Below the pieces are notes generated by a model. The model ran no database searches and had not been told where the DNA came from. It was given only the letters and a program-made list of their open reading frames with translations. The position numbers and the translations under genes were made by a program. From an uncultured Granulosicoccus sp. (GTDB lineage: Bacteria; Pseudomonadota; Gammaproteobacteria; Granulosicoccales; Granulosicoccaceae), in contig CANMQI010000008.1 of the NCBI GenBank assembly GCA_947499955.1, positions 241,641-305,640 on the forward strand: DNA of 64,000 bases. The letters run 5' to 3'. Positions 25,472 to 37,505 of this stretch are shown piece by piece (the first letter of the stretch is position 1; each line of letters begins with the position of its first letter).

Positions 25472-26479
25472 ATGTTGCAAGAGACAAGTTTGACGCACGA
25501 GCAGTTTCTGGAACGTGTGCAGATTCTGGCCACAGAGGCTCTGCATCTGTGGCCGCTGCCAGAGTCTGCTACTGCTCGACTGATCAACATTTCAGAAAAC
25601 GCCACCTTTCTCGTGGAAGCAGAGGCTGGTTACAAGGCTGTGCTCAGGGTTCACCGACAAGGCTATCACTCGCGTCAGGCGATCCTGTCAGAACTTGCCT
25701 GGATGTCGGACCTGAAAGTGAATGGGGGCGTGCGAACTCCCGACTCGATCACCGGGAGAAACGGTGAAGTAGTACAAGAGTGGGCTGTTGATGGTATGCC
25801 CGGAGCGCGCTATCTGGTTCTGTTCGAATTCATCGAAGGCATCGAGCCGCATCCCACACAGGATCTGGTTTCCTCCTTCGAGGAGTTGGGGGAGATTGCG
25901 GCATGCACTCACTTGCATTCTCTGGCATGGGCTAGACCCCCAGAGTTCGAGCGACTGGTGTGGGATAGCGATGCGGTATTCGGTGAAAAACCACTTTGGG
26001 GCGATTGGCGTGAGGCGCCCGCAATGGACGCTGCATCCCTGGAGATACTGGAGCGATTACAACAGCGCATCATTCAGCAGCTGCAGGGTTACGGTGTGGG
26101 TAGAAACCGTTATGGTCTGATTCACGCCGATATGCGCCTGGCGAATCTACTGATGGACAATGGTTCTACGCGACTGATCGATTTTGATGATTGTGGATCA
26201 GGGTGGTTCATGTACGACTTTGCTGCCGCGATCAGTTTCATGGAGGATCACCCTCAAGTGCCGGCCTTGAAAACGGCCTGGATCAAGGGCTATCGCAAGA
26301 GGCGCAGGCTCTCGGAGGAGGATGAAGGCGAGATGGATACGTTGGTCCTGCTGCGCCGCATGGCGCTGTGCGCCTGGATCGGCACTCATCGGGAAGTCGA
26401 GATCGCGCAGGAACTGGCGCCTGTCTTTGTACCTGTGACGGTCGCATTGGCGAGGCAATATCTGCAGCAATACGATTAG
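25472..26479 (+). CDS. Aminoglycoside-phosphotransferase-fold kinase (APH/SrkA-like)
   Basis: A 335-residue protein kinase-like enzyme. The catalytic loop is LIHADMRLANLL and the metal-binding motif is LIDFDDCG; an ENATFLVEA strand and AVLRVHR lysine/arginine region supply the ATP site. The family includes aminoglycoside kinases, homoserine and hydroxylysine kinases and the stress kinase SrkA; no substrate can be inferred. AGGAAAGG lies upstream of ATG 25472. It is co-directional with the sheath gene 116 bp upstream, but a functional link is not shown. Confidence 0.85.
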   Translation: MLQETSLTHEQFLERVQILATEALHLWPLPESATARLINISENATFLVEAEAGYKAVLRVHRQGYHSRQAILSELAWMSDLKVNGGVRTPDSITGRNGEVVQEWAVDGMPGARYLVLFEFIEGIEPHPTQDLVSSFEELGEIAACTHLHSLAWARPPEFERLVWDSDAVFGEKPLWGDWREAPAMDAASLEILERLQQRIIQQLQGYGVGRNRYGLIHADMRLANLLMDNGSTRLIDFDDCGSGWFMYDFAAAISFMEDHPQVPALKTAWIKGYRKRRRLSEEDEGEMDTLVLLRRMALCAWIGTHREVEIAQELAPVFVPVTVALARQYLQQYD

Positions 26480-26646
26480 AGAACGACCACGCTCAACTGT
26501 AACTGGAGTCGAATGTTCGAATCTCTCTATACTGTGCTAACGGAACGTCCATTGACTGGGTACGGGTTCGAGTCACTGGATGGCAACTCCACCCCATCCA
26601 ATGGAGCCAAGGTGCCTGTCTTGTCGTCACTTCCAGGGAGTAGGGC

Positions 26647-27720
26647 ATGAAAAGAGTACTGGTTGTGGGGGCCGGGCCAGCCGGGTTGACGGTGGCACTC
26701 GAACTGGCCAGACAGGGCCTGATACCGGACATCATCGAAAAGAACGCCGCGGGGTCAACGTTTGCGCGCGCCGTTGGTCTGTTACCTTCGAGCATGCGAA
26801 TCTTCGAACCTTCCGGCGTCGCAGACGCGATACGTGAGGAGGCCATGGTGTATGAGTCAGTGGCATTCCATGACAACAAGACGCTGACCACGCGACTGCC
26901 GCTGGTTGCCGAGGAGGGGTCCGGTGCGATGCTTCTGGGTCTGCCGCAGGACAGAACGGAAGCCATTCTGAAGGATGCTCTGCAAGACGTCGGTGTTGTT
27001 GTCCAGCATGAAGTCGAGCTGGTATCACTGAATCTCGACAATTCTCATGCTGTTGCCACGCTGTGTTTCGGCGAAGGGGGCAGAGAGGTCAGGGAGTATG
27101 ATCTGGTGGTGGGAGCTGATGGGGTGCGCAGCAACGTTCGCAGGAGCATCGGGATGGCTTTCGAAGGTTTCGATCTCCCCGAGTCATGGTCGATTGCCGA
27201 TGTCGATGTGGAGGACTGGGTCACCTCCACATTCAGTGTGTTCCGGCTGAAAGGTGGACGTGTTGCGGTCGTAGCTCCGCTGGGGGGGAAGCGTGTGCGC
27301 ATCATTTCCAATACCGATGATGCCATCAAGGCCATACCGGTGCCTATTCAGGTGACTCGAACGCATCGGGTGGGTACTTTCAGGATTTCAATTCGGCAGG
27401 TTAAACAATACAGTTATGGCCCTGTCTATCTGGTTGGAGATGCGGCCCATTGCCATTCGCCGGTTGGCGGTCGCGGCATGAACCTGGGTATCAGCGATGC
27501 TGCAGATCTGGCCCGGCGAATCATCGAGGACGACCTGGAAGGTTATGGATTGAAACGTCATGCGGCAGGACGCGCCACGATCACCTTCAGCGAACGTGCA
27601 CGTCGGGCGATGACAACACGCAGCCCTGTTGCAAGGTTTGTGATCTCGATGCTGCTCAAATTGCTGGGAAGAAGTAGAAAGCTGCGTGTACGTGTGGTCA
27701 GCCGTTTGCTCGAGTCATGA
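26647..27720 (+). CDS. FAD-dependent aromatic-ring-type monooxygenase
   Basis: A 357-residue flavoprotein of the PHBH-like class A family. It shows the Rossmann GxGxxG in VLVVGAGPAGLTVALEL, the middle DG motif in LVVGADGVRSNVRR and the late GD motif in VYLVGDAAHCHSPVGGRG, all in correct order. These enzymes use NAD(P)H and O2 to hydroxylate aromatic or polyketide-like substrates. AGGGAG precedes the start by seven bases. It is convergent with an MFS transporter only 3 bp away and its substrate is unknown. Confidence 0.9.
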   Translation: MKRVLVVGAGPAGLTVALELARQGLIPDIIEKNAAGSTFARAVGLLPSSMRIFEPSGVADAIREEAMVYESVAFHDNKTLTTRLPLVAEEGSGAMLLGLPQDRTEAILKDALQDVGVVVQHEVELVSLNLDNSHAVATLCFGEGGREVREYDLVVGADGVRSNVRRSIGMAFEGFDLPESWSIADVDVEDWVTSTFSVFRLKGGRVAVVAPLGGKRVRIISNTDDAIKAIPVPIQVTRTHRVGTFRISIRQVKQYSYGPVYLVGDAAHCHSPVGGRGMNLGISDAADLARRIIEDDLEGYGLKRHAAGRATITFSERARRAMTTRSPVARFVISMLLKLLGRSRKLRVRVVSRLLES

Positions 27721-27723
27721 TTG

Positions 27724-28926
27724 TCACGTTGAGACCGGTGGGTGAGTGAGCATATTCCTGATGCCGAAACCGAACCCGATACTGCCCAAGGCGCAGATGA
27801 CAGCGGGCACCAGTGTCAGGCTTTCCATTCCCAGCATCTCGGCGATGAGGCCACCCAGCAAAGGGAGTAGAAAGGCGATACCGTAGCCAATGGTCGTCAT
27901 GCCGGATGTCAATCGGCCAATGGCGCCGCCGCTGACAATGGCAGGCGGTAGGGAGACTAGCAGAATCAGTTCGATGGTGGCCGCAAAACCTGCCAGAACG
28001 GCTGATACCATGCCTGCCCAGCCAGGTAACAACAGAAACCCGATGAAGCCGAAGGCGCCAACGGTAGCTGAAATCACCATGGGAGCGTCTCGTCTGATCC
28101 AGCGTTCCCCCATCACCAGCATGACCACCGATGCGATGAACGGACTGAAGTTGAAGGCTGCCAGCAGAACAGGCAGTGATTCGGATTCACCGCGCGCGTC
28201 CAGCACACTGCCCATATAGGCATTGATGGCATAGAAGATGATGACCGAACCGGCTGTCAGCAAACCCAGGCGCCAGATCTGAGCGTCTCGCCAGTCAGGT
28301 TGCCAGTCACGATTTCGTTCCGGGGTTGGCTTGCCTGTAGAGGGCGGGATCAGCAGTAGCAGTGCGATGGCAAGAACCGGTATTGACCACAGTGCAATGG
28401 CAATTCGCCAATCGTGACCTGCCAGTGGCATGACAAGCGGGAGAGTCAGTCCTGCTCCGGCAAACTCGCCTACCATCATGGCGTTCATGTAGATGGCGCT
28501 GCCAAGCGCCAGGTGACGCGGTGCCCAACGACCGACAATACTCGGCAGTGCGACCTGCATGACCGCGATACCCAGGCCCATCAAGGCGGTGAGCATGAGA
28601 ATGGAGGGGGCCGAGTCGGCCAGGCCACGAGCGGCTGAGGTGAGCGCCATGAACAACAGGCCGGTGATCAGCGCCGGGCGTACGCCAATCTTCTCCATGA
28701 GCCAGGAACCCGGTATGGCTCCCAAAGCCACCAGCAAGACAGGGAGAAGGGTCAGTGCGCCGATGGAGACCGGGCCCAGCAGCAGATCAGCGGCAATGTC
28801 GGTGGCCAGCGGTGGCGCGGCCAGGACAGGAATGCGCAGATAAAGGCCAGCCAGCCATAGCAAGGCGAACATGCTCAGCACTGAACCGCCGATGGCAGTG
28901 CCTTGAGAGGGTGAGGGTGTCTGCAT
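27724..28926 (-). CDS. MFS transporter, CynX/NimT-like
   Basis: A 400-residue protein with twelve membrane segments. The conserved inter-helix region (GSWLMEKIGVRPALITGLL) and the RWAPRHLALGSAIYMNAMMVGE segment resemble the cyanate/nitroimidazole transporter branch of the major facilitator superfamily. I chose ATG 28926, with a weak GGAAAT site, over a frame extending to 29088, since the extra residues are not hydrophobic or conserved. The substrate is unknown. It ends 3 bp from the FAD monooxygenase stop. Confidence 0.87.
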   Translation of the reverse strand: MQTPSPSQGTAIGGSVLSMFALLWLAGLYLRIPVLAAPPLATDIAADLLLGPVSIGALTLLPVLLVALGAIPGSWLMEKIGVRPALITGLLFMALTSAARGLADSAPSILMLTALMGLGIAVMQVALPSIVGRWAPRHLALGSAIYMNAMMVGEFAGAGLTLPLVMPLAGHDWRIAIALWSIPVLAIALLLLIPPSTGKPTPERNRDWQPDWRDAQIWRLGLLTAGSVIIFYAINAYMGSVLDARGESESLPVLLAAFNFSPFIASVVMLVMGERWIRRDAPMVISATVGAFGFIGFLLLPGWAGMVSAVLAGFAATIELILLVSLPPAIVSGGAIGRLTSGMTTIGYGIAFLLPLLGGLIAEMLGMESLTLVPAVICALGSIGFGFGIRNMLTHPPVST

Positions 28927-29086
28927 GGATATTTCCGGGCTTTTGCCTGTGTGGTGTGGGACAGGCGAGCGCGCCATTGTAGCCCTGTCCATAGCGCGGG
29001 GGGCTTGTGAAATACAGACAAAGAACGTTTTCCAGCCTGCTAACATGCACTCTCGATCCATGACTAATCCATTTTTCAAAAAACTC

Positions 29087-29389
29087 ATGATTCACGTTGT
29101 CGCAATTCTTACTGCAAAGCCCGGCAAGGGTGCCGAACTACTGGCAGCTCTTGGCAAGGTCGTACCTCAGGTGCACGCGGAAACTGGCTGCATCGAATAC
29201 CAGCCTGTTACCGATGCGGAAAACGCGGGTGCGTCGCAGAGCAAGATCGGTCCTGACTCTCTGGTTGTCATCGAAAAGTGGGCCACCATGGATGATCTGA
29301 AGGCGCATTCTGCATCCGCACACATGGCGGAATTCGGCAAGGCTGCGGCAGATCTGATCGCTGGAAGGACCATTCATGTTCTGAGCTGA
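29087..29389 (+). CDS. ABM-domain putative quinol/antibiotic-biosynthesis monooxygenase (YgiN-like)
   Basis: A 100-residue ferredoxin-like alpha+beta barrel protein. MIHVVAILTAKPGKGAEL at the start, ETGCIEYQPV in the middle and VVIEKWATMDDLKAHSASAH near the end follow the YgiN/ABM pattern. These small cofactor-free enzymes or sensors oxidise quinols. ATG 29087 matches the family's usual N-terminus, although ATG 29060 is possible. It is divergent from the MFS gene. Confidence 0.85.
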   Translation: MIHVVAILTAKPGKGAELLAALGKVVPQVHAETGCIEYQPVTDAENAGASQSKIGPDSLVVIEKWATMDDLKAHSASAHMAEFGKAAADLIAGRTIHVLS

Positions 29390-29631
29390 TGCTGACGGGG
29401 AGGGCGGCGAGCAGGCTGCTGCGTCGGCCAGCCGTCAGTTGGTTTCTCAGCAGTCTGGCAAGGCTGGGGATGTGAAGCCCGCCGAGCCTGACACCGTTCG
29501 AAAAGGAAGTTTTCGAAGCCAATCCATGATGTGATTGGCTTTTCCGGCATGCGCTTCTTGTCAGTGAAGGCAAGTCGCGCTAGTTTGCCGTCAGAACGAA
29601 TGACGACTCTACCAAGGATTGGGTAACTGCA

Positions 29632-32022
29632 ATGGAATGGATTCTTACCAGGTGGCGTGCACCTGTGACAGCGCTGCTGTGCGCACTGTTGTCAAACATC
29701 CCTCAGGCATCCGGCGTTCCTCTGGAATGCCCTGTCGCATCTTCTACCGGGCAACCGGCGTGTGGGGCCAGCCGTGATGTGGGCAGCAGTGCCCCTGATT
29801 CATCGCGTTCAGAGCATGTCGGTAATCCGATTGATGTGGTGTCGGGAAACAAGTACCAGAGCGAGATCGATGTGCGGCTGGGAGGTTCGCATCTGTCGTT
29901 TGCACGACATTACAACAGCGCTCATGCAGCGGTGAATTTCGGGCTGGGTAATGGCTGGCGACATAGCTACGCGATTGTACTGTCCGCTGATGGCGACGAT
30001 ATCCGCCGGATCGAGCAATCAGACGGACGCTTGATCGAATTCCTTCGGCAGGGTGAGCTGTTCAGGGCCCGGGATGAATCAGATGGGTACGTCGTCGAGC
30101 CCATCGATAGCGAATACATCTGGTACTTGCCAGATGGACGCCAGCTGACCTTCTTCGGATCTTTCCCGACCAGCATTGCCTTCCCGGACGGTGACCGCTT
30201 GAGTCTGATGTACCGAGGCAGACGGCTTCATTCTGTCACGGATAGCCTGGGCCGATCTCTGTACTTTCACTATGCAGACGGCAGGGTGGGGTTGCCCGTA
30301 TATGATCCGGCAAAGGACTCCATACCGTCCGGTCACTTGAAGAATGTCGAGCTACCCGATGGAGGGCAAGTCCAGTTCGGGTATTCAAAGCACCAGAACC
30401 TTGTTTCGGTTGATTATCCATCAGGCACAAAAAGCAATTCCGCGCGTCGCTACCACTATCAAGACAGGCTGAACCATGCACTGCTCACAGAGCGCCTGGA
30501 TGGCAGGGGAAGAATCATGGCTCGCTGGGGCTATGACGAATCGGGCCGAGCCGTCAGTTACAGCCGAGGCAGCAATATTCGTTCGAACGGCCGTGAAAGA
30601 GGCCCTCCCACGCTGACATTGGCCTATTCGGCAGTAGCCGGAGAGAACGAAGGTACGACTCGTGTGCTTTTCGGCAACGGCGTTGAACGGATGTACGAAT
30701 GGAGCCTGGATGCCAGAGGGCAAGTCGAGACTCTGGAACGGCTTGCTCCAGACGCTGAGGCATCCGCTCAGACGGCGGCAGGTTCGCTTGAACAGGCTCA
30801 AAACCAGCGTGATACGGCGCCGCACACGCAGCATTATCCACACGATGTCTTGACCGTGTTGACACAGGGTGAGTTGGGTTATCCATCCACAATTCAGTAC
30901 ACACTGGAACGCGATGCAACGACCCACCTGCTTGAGTCGGAATACGATCAGGCAGGACGTCTGGTTGACGTCAAATGGATGAGTGGGATTCTGGAGGATT
31001 TCAATGACGGTCAGCCAACGACTCGAGATGAGGTAAGACAATACGTAGTGCAGAGCAAGGCATCCGGCAGCAACCGGGACATTGCAATAGGTGCTTTGGC
31101 CCGCATGGGGCAGATAGCAGGCATGGCCTCGGAGTTTCTGCAGGAAGCCGGCAAGGAGCTGGTTCCCGGGAGTACTGTCACAGGGCAAGAGCTTGATGAA
31201 GCCTGGTGGTCCGGGGCATTGCAGGACCATGACACTGGGTCCGAACGAAGGTACAAGGCGGTTGATGCGTCAGAGACAGATGCCCCTTGCATCGATCCTC
31301 TGAAAGACTGTACCTCCCTGCTCAGGACTCGTGATTATGCCGAGGTTGCGGAGTGTGCCTATGTCGATGCGGATTGTAGTACGAGGTTTGTGGAGGCTGA
31401 TCTTGGTGAGTTGAACCTGGAGATTGGTGATTTGCATGATGGCTCGTTTCACGCAGAAGTTTATTATGATAGCGAGAAAGGTGAATATATCGTTACATTT
31501 GCAGGAACAGATTTCACGAGCGCCGGGGATTGGCTTTCAAATATCGAACAGGAGCTTGGCTTTTCAGCATTTCACTATGAAAAGGCCATAGAGCTGGCTA
31601 CTAAGTTGCAGGAATTCAATCAAGGAAAGAACTTCACGTTTACAGGTCATTCGCTAGGCGGTGGACTCGCCACAGCAGCGGCAGCAGTGTCGGGTGCTGA
31701 TGCTTACGTCTTTAACCCCGCTGCACTTGATCCGGATTCAGCCAGTGATTTGTCGATAGAAATTGAAGTTGCTCGCGAAAATACTCAAATATATAGCGTC
31801 AGAGGAGAGTTGTTAAGCCAGGTTCAGACTGGTATTGGTTTCGCCAATGAAGCAGTCGGGCATCTCAATGTCATTCCTCGGCCTAATTTTGCGTGGGTTC
31901 AGGAACATATGTCGGATAGTTCGATGTTGACGTATGCGCAACGATTATCTTTGGCTCTACACGGAATGGATGCGGTTCACCAGTCGGTGAACGACCTTAT
32001 TGAATTGAATCGATGCACGTAG
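29632..32022 (+). CDS. Secreted RHS-type polymorphic toxin with C-terminal class 3 lipase domain
   Basis: A 796-residue protein with a signal peptide (about residues 1-28). Residues about 62-110 form a DUF6531-like RHS N-terminal module (NPIDVVSGNKYQSEIDV, then FARHYNSAHA), and residues 110-450 carry YD/RHS-like repeats with DSLGRSLYFHYADGR. After residue 560 the sequence changes: VTFAGTDFTSAGDWLSNIE and GHSLGGG (nucleophile S674) identify a lipase/phospholipase domain of the class 3 type, with a likely catalytic aspartate near 700 and histidine at 777 or 783. DNA coding the C-terminal domain is clearly richer in A/T than the front part. The next gene, 13 bp on, is a probable immunity gene. 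The RHS core is short and lacks the usual DPxG cleavage box. Confidence 0.85.
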   Translation: MEWILTRWRAPVTALLCALLSNIPQASGVPLECPVASSTGQPACGASRDVGSSAPDSSRSEHVGNPIDVVSGNKYQSEIDVRLGGSHLSFARHYNSAHAAVNFGLGNGWRHSYAIVLSADGDDIRRIEQSDGRLIEFLRQGELFRARDESDGYVVEPIDSEYIWYLPDGRQLTFFGSFPTSIAFPDGDRLSLMYRGRRLHSVTDSLGRSLYFHYADGRVGLPVYDPAKDSIPSGHLKNVELPDGGQVQFGYSKHQNLVSVDYPSGTKSNSARRYHYQDRLNHALLTERLDGRGRIMARWGYDESGRAVSYSRGSNIRSNGRERGPPTLTLAYSAVAGENEGTTRVLFGNGVERMYEWSLDARGQVETLERLAPDAEASAQTAAGSLEQAQNQRDTAPHTQHYPHDVLTVLTQGELGYPSTIQYTLERDATTHLLESEYDQAGRLVDVKWMSGILEDFNDGQPTTRDEVRQYVVQSKASGSNRDIAIGALARMGQIAGMASEFLQEAGKELVPGSTVTGQELDEAWWSGALQDHDTGSERRYKAVDASETDAPCIDPLKDCTSLLRTRDYAEVAECAYVDADCSTRFVEADLGELNLEIGDLHDGSFHAEVYYDSEKGEYIVTFAGTDFTSAGDWLSNIEQELGFSAFHYEKAIELATKLQEFNQGKNFTFTGHSLGGGLATAAAAVSGADAYVFNPAALDPDSASDLSIEIEVARENTQIYSVRGELLSQVQTGIGFANEAVGHLNVIPRPNFAWVQEHMSDSSMLTYAQRLSLALHGMDAVHQSVNDLIELNRCT

Positions 32023-32035
32023 ATTACAGGTGAAC

Positions 32036-32749
32036 ATGAAAACAGATGTCCGAATATCCAGTGACATTCGCCGAATCACTGGAACATTCTTGGCAAGGCT
32101 CTTATTTTTGATTGGAATTGCAAATGCGTGCGGCGTTGCGATCGCTAGAGAAATCCCACAGCGAGAGGTAACGGCTTCCGAGAGTGACTATGCGCTAAGA
32201 GAAAAGCTTCTAGAACATGATCTAGTCGGTTTCAATCACTATTTGGAAGCAGGTGCGGACCCCACTGAATGGCTGGATGATTCTCAGTATGGATGGGTTA
32301 TGTGTGCATCGACTGAGAGTGGGAAAGAAGAGTTCCTTGAATCGTTGATAAGCCACGGCTTTGATGTGAATTTTCGGCAGTCACATATAGGCTCAGCGAT
32401 TTCAATGCCGTTAACGTGTGCGATAAGATTTCGTAATTTGAATGCAATGAAAGTACTGATTGATCATGGAGCAGATCCTACACTCAGCACTTGTCCAACG
32501 TGTCGAGTCAAGGAGTACCCGACTTCATTATCGCTGGCTGTAATGGTCAGGAAGTATGAGCTTGCGGTCTATCTTCTTGACCAGGCTCGATATCATGAAG
32601 AGGAGCTGAATAGCATTATACGAATACTGGAAAGGTCAGCTGTTGATGAAACATCTGCCTGGAATAAGTACCGTCTTGAATTGGCAGACATGCTCCGAGA
32701 AAAAGGCTACGAAGTCACGCCATGGACCAGGAAGAAAGAACCGGACTGA
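32036..32749 (+). CDS. Ankyrin-repeat exported protein, probable immunity protein to the RHS lipase
   Basis: A 237-residue protein with a signal peptide (LLFLIGIANACGVAIA) and about three ankyrin-like repeats in the mature part (HYLEAGADPTEWLDD; SLISHGFDVNFRQS; MKVLIDHGADPTLS). It follows the RHS lipase by 13 bp, has the same A/T-rich composition as the toxin tip, and has AGGTGA just before ATG 32036. Periplasmic ankyrin proteins are known partners that block phospholipase effectors in type VI systems, so an immunity role is likely but inferred. Confidence 0.75.
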   Translation: MKTDVRISSDIRRITGTFLARLLFLIGIANACGVAIAREIPQREVTASESDYALREKLLEHDLVGFNHYLEAGADPTEWLDDSQYGWVMCASTESGKEEFLESLISHGFDVNFRQSHIGSAISMPLTCAIRFRNLNAMKVLIDHGADPTLSTCPTCRVKEYPTSLSLAVMVRKYELAVYLLDQARYHEEELNSIIRILERSAVDETSAWNKYRLELADMLREKGYEVTPWTRKKEPD

Positions 32750-32857
32750 CAATCTCACCAGTTGGGTGAATGGAATTTCGATATCGACTCTGTATCCATC
32801 GAACGAGGTTCGGTCATGGTCATGACCGAACCGCGCATTGTCGAAGAGCGTGCCTGT

Positions 32858-35008
<2,151 letters not shown>

Positions 35009-35318
35009 GAGGAATCTCCTGCAACGGTAGGGTGCTGCCGAGCATGCTTGAAGGTCAGAGGGCCTGGCATGGCGATCGACACAGTCGGTACGCTGCACAG
35101 GTAGAGGCTAATCTACCAACGGCCTTGCCTGGGTGTCCCGGTAAGAATGGCGAAAATATCGATTGCCATATGCGTCTCGTCTGCAGATGCCTGTCTCGAA
35201 CGTCTGAGGAATGGAGATCCGGCAAAAGCGCGATGTTCTCCAGTACGCCGTTGCGTGAACGTCTTGTCAGTGCTGCCGACAAACTCGCCGAGTATTACCG
35301 CATGCCCTGATCGGCTTG
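35009..35318. other. 310-bp gap upstream of the FG-GAP lipoprotein
   Basis: It holds the lipoprotein's leader with the AGGAGA ribosome site near its left end. I see no gene, hairpin or repeat in the rest. Confidence 0.5.
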
Positions 35319-37505
35319 CTAGTGATCTCGGGAACACATCTTACGGGCCAGATCCTGTCTCGGTATCATGTGAGTGCCCGCCTGCTTCCATAGATTCCGG
35401 CCCTTGTTGTTCATGAAGTGAATCTGCTGTTGCATGCGAGGTGTATCGTCGTCGACGCGCTTGCGAATGATGTAGCGCACATTGCCTCGGGGTCCGAAAA
35501 TGATGGTGGAGCCACCAAAGTAGCTGAAGGAACGGCCATCGGGTAGTTTGACGTGGCGGTGTTGCACGACCTCGGCAACCGTATCGAATTTGACCTCCTG
35601 GTTGACCCCGACTCGCCGCGCGGAGCGCACGGACTCGACCAGCGGCAGGTCATAACCGCCAGACTTGAATTCCGACGTGTCGGGACTGACCAGGCCGAAT
35701 TCGCGTGCGAATTGTGGCTGACCGACCAGTCGACCCAGAGCACCGGCCTGTCGACGCATTTCGGCGACACTGACAGGCTTTGCCGGGTCACCGTCGAACT
35801 CCATACTGGAAAAACTCAATTCTGTTACTCGAGGCAGGGAAATACCAGGGGATCCCCACAACAGGGCATCCTCGGTCATGGAGGTGGTGCCTTCTCCGAA
35901 TAGGCCGCGCTGCCCGAATGCCTTGATGATCGCCTCTCGATAGCCAAGCTTGTCATCGGGCACCACATCGTAGTCAGCGGTAATCAGAGCACGCAGGAAA
36001 TCACCAAAACGCAAGTCCACAGGAGGGCAGTAGTCGATTGCCCGAATGCAGATGCGAAGAAACTGATCAGCGATGCGTCTGACTTCGGATACGAGAATCT
36101 CCTGCAGTTCGCTGGAGAGATCCCCTGCTGGCAACTCACCAGTGCCTGCTGTTGCCAGTTTCAGGTAGCGTCTGGAGCGTCGCTCGTAGACTATCAGGAA
36201 GGCTGAAAACACAGCCCTGGCCAGAACTCTCCCCAGCATATGGGCCTGGGTGCCAGCATGCTCGTAACGCAGGATGTCATCCATGGAGCTCGTGCCTTGA
36301 TGGCTCTCGGCAAAGTCCTCTGGCAGGTCTATCAAGGTGCGCAAGGCCTGCCCGTCGCTATTGATACCGCGTCCGAATTCCTGAGCGATATCCACCAGGA
36401 CATCCGCCTTGCGCAGATCCCCTCGAGACTTGCAGATGGCGTTGGTCACGACATCCTTGATGGTGAAGTGCTGGAATACAGCCACTACATCGGCGAAGGC
36501 CTCGTGAAAGGCCAGCACATCGGGATGGCTGGGAATCATGAAGTGTGCGCGTAATCCATCGAGCAGGGCATGACTGGTTTCATGCACGATGACATCGTGC
36601 GAGACGCTGGTGAAAACGTAGCCAACGTCCTTCTGTACCACGGGCGTCGAGTGTCTCGCCTTGAAGTAGCCAAACACGATTTCTCCCGCCGCCCGGTCGT
36701 ACCAGGCATTGGGTTCTTCTGCCCCGTGTGGACGCAGCAACAGGCGATTTCGGGGGCCGTCACCATCGTCACGGCAACGCGGGAATGGCCAGGCTACATG
36801 GCGCCCCAGGGCCTGCCTGAACTTGTCGTAGGTGGCCATGGCCACGGCATAGACCATCTGCTGGTGGAAGCGTGGGTCGGACAAGGAGGGCTTGTAGCCA
36901 TCTTCCATCACCACATGCGGGTTTTCCAGGTCAGCCACGCTCCATGTCAGATCATCCATGCCTCGATTGCAGACTTCCATCACCGATCCGATGGGGCCGG
37001 GTTGCAGCGGCTCGTAGGGCACCTTGCACACCGCCTGGCCACTGTCGGATCGGCTGATGCCGGGGTTGATAGAAAAGACATTCAGACGTCGGTACAGGGG
37101 CTCTTCAGGGCTTCTCTCATGCAGCTGTGTGCACCATGCCAGCGCTATCCGATAGCTTATCCGGTAGAGTTCGCTCTCCCCGGGTTCATGATCTTCTGAC
37201 GGTTCAGCGGATGCGCTGCTCCGCTCGTCACTACCAAAATTCAACAGAGTTGCATTATTGTCATATCCATCTTCTGGTGTTTGTGGCAACCGAGCTGCCA
37301 AACGTTTCGCAGTGCCTTCATCCGTCTTCTGAGTGTCCGCCACAACCGCCGCGGCCGCTGCCCGCTTTTTCTTGCTACTGTTTTCGCGTGCGGACGGAGA
37401 CATTTTCCGGGCAGAGCGGGAAACCTTCTTCTTTCTCTTCCTCGTCTCGAGTGTCGAGTCGCTGGAAGTGACAGGCTTCTTGTCCAGTATGTCGCTGTCA
37501 CTCAT
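35319..37505 (-). CDS. HExxH zinc metallopeptidase (gluzincin-like)
   Basis: A 728-residue protein. The first 60 residues are very basic (lysine/arginine-rich) and probably disordered. The zinc motif HETSH is at residues 308-312, in VSHDVIVHETSHALLDGLRAH, and the third ligand is probably E335 in FHEAFADV, the spacing seen in thermolysin-like gluzincins. The C-terminal half has no motif I recognise. No signal peptide is visible. Its start overlaps the caspase-fusion gene by 8 bp, so the two are translationally coupled and probably work together. The protein it cleaves is unknown; the partner or the peptidoglycan-directed domain are possible. Confidence 0.75.
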   Translation of the reverse strand: MSDSDILDKKPVTSSDSTLETRKRKKKVSRSARKMSPSARENSSKKKRAAAAAVVADTQKTDEGTAKRLAARLPQTPEDGYDNNATLLNFGSDERSSASAEPSEDHEPGESELYRISYRIALAWCTQLHERSPEEPLYRRLNVFSINPGISRSDSGQAVCKVPYEPLQPGPIGSVMEVCNRGMDDLTWSVADLENPHVVMEDGYKPSLSDPRFHQQMVYAVAMATYDKFRQALGRHVAWPFPRCRDDGDGPRNRLLLRPHGAEEPNAWYDRAAGEIVFGYFKARHSTPVVQKDVGYVFTSVSHDVIVHETSHALLDGLRAHFMIPSHPDVLAFHEAFADVVAVFQHFTIKDVVTNAICKSRGDLRKADVLVDIAQEFGRGINSDGQALRTLIDLPEDFAESHQGTSSMDDILRYEHAGTQAHMLGRVLARAVFSAFLIVYERRSRRYLKLATAGTGELPAGDLSSELQEILVSEVRRIADQFLRICIRAIDYCPPVDLRFGDFLRALITADYDVVPDDKLGYREAIIKAFGQRGLFGEGTTSMTEDALLWGSPGISLPRVTELSFSSMEFDGDPAKPVSVAEMRRQAGALGRLVGQPQFAREFGLVSPDTSEFKSGGYDLPLVESVRSARRVGVNQEVKFDTVAEVVQHRHVKLPDGRSFSYFGGSTIIFGPRGNVRYIIRKRVDDDTPRMQQQIHFMNNKGRNLWKQAGTHMIPRQDLARKMCSRDH

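Noticed and set aside
23805..26479. Prophage or tailocin locus
   Set aside because: Only one tail gene is present; no capsid, terminase, integrase or lysis gene is nearby.
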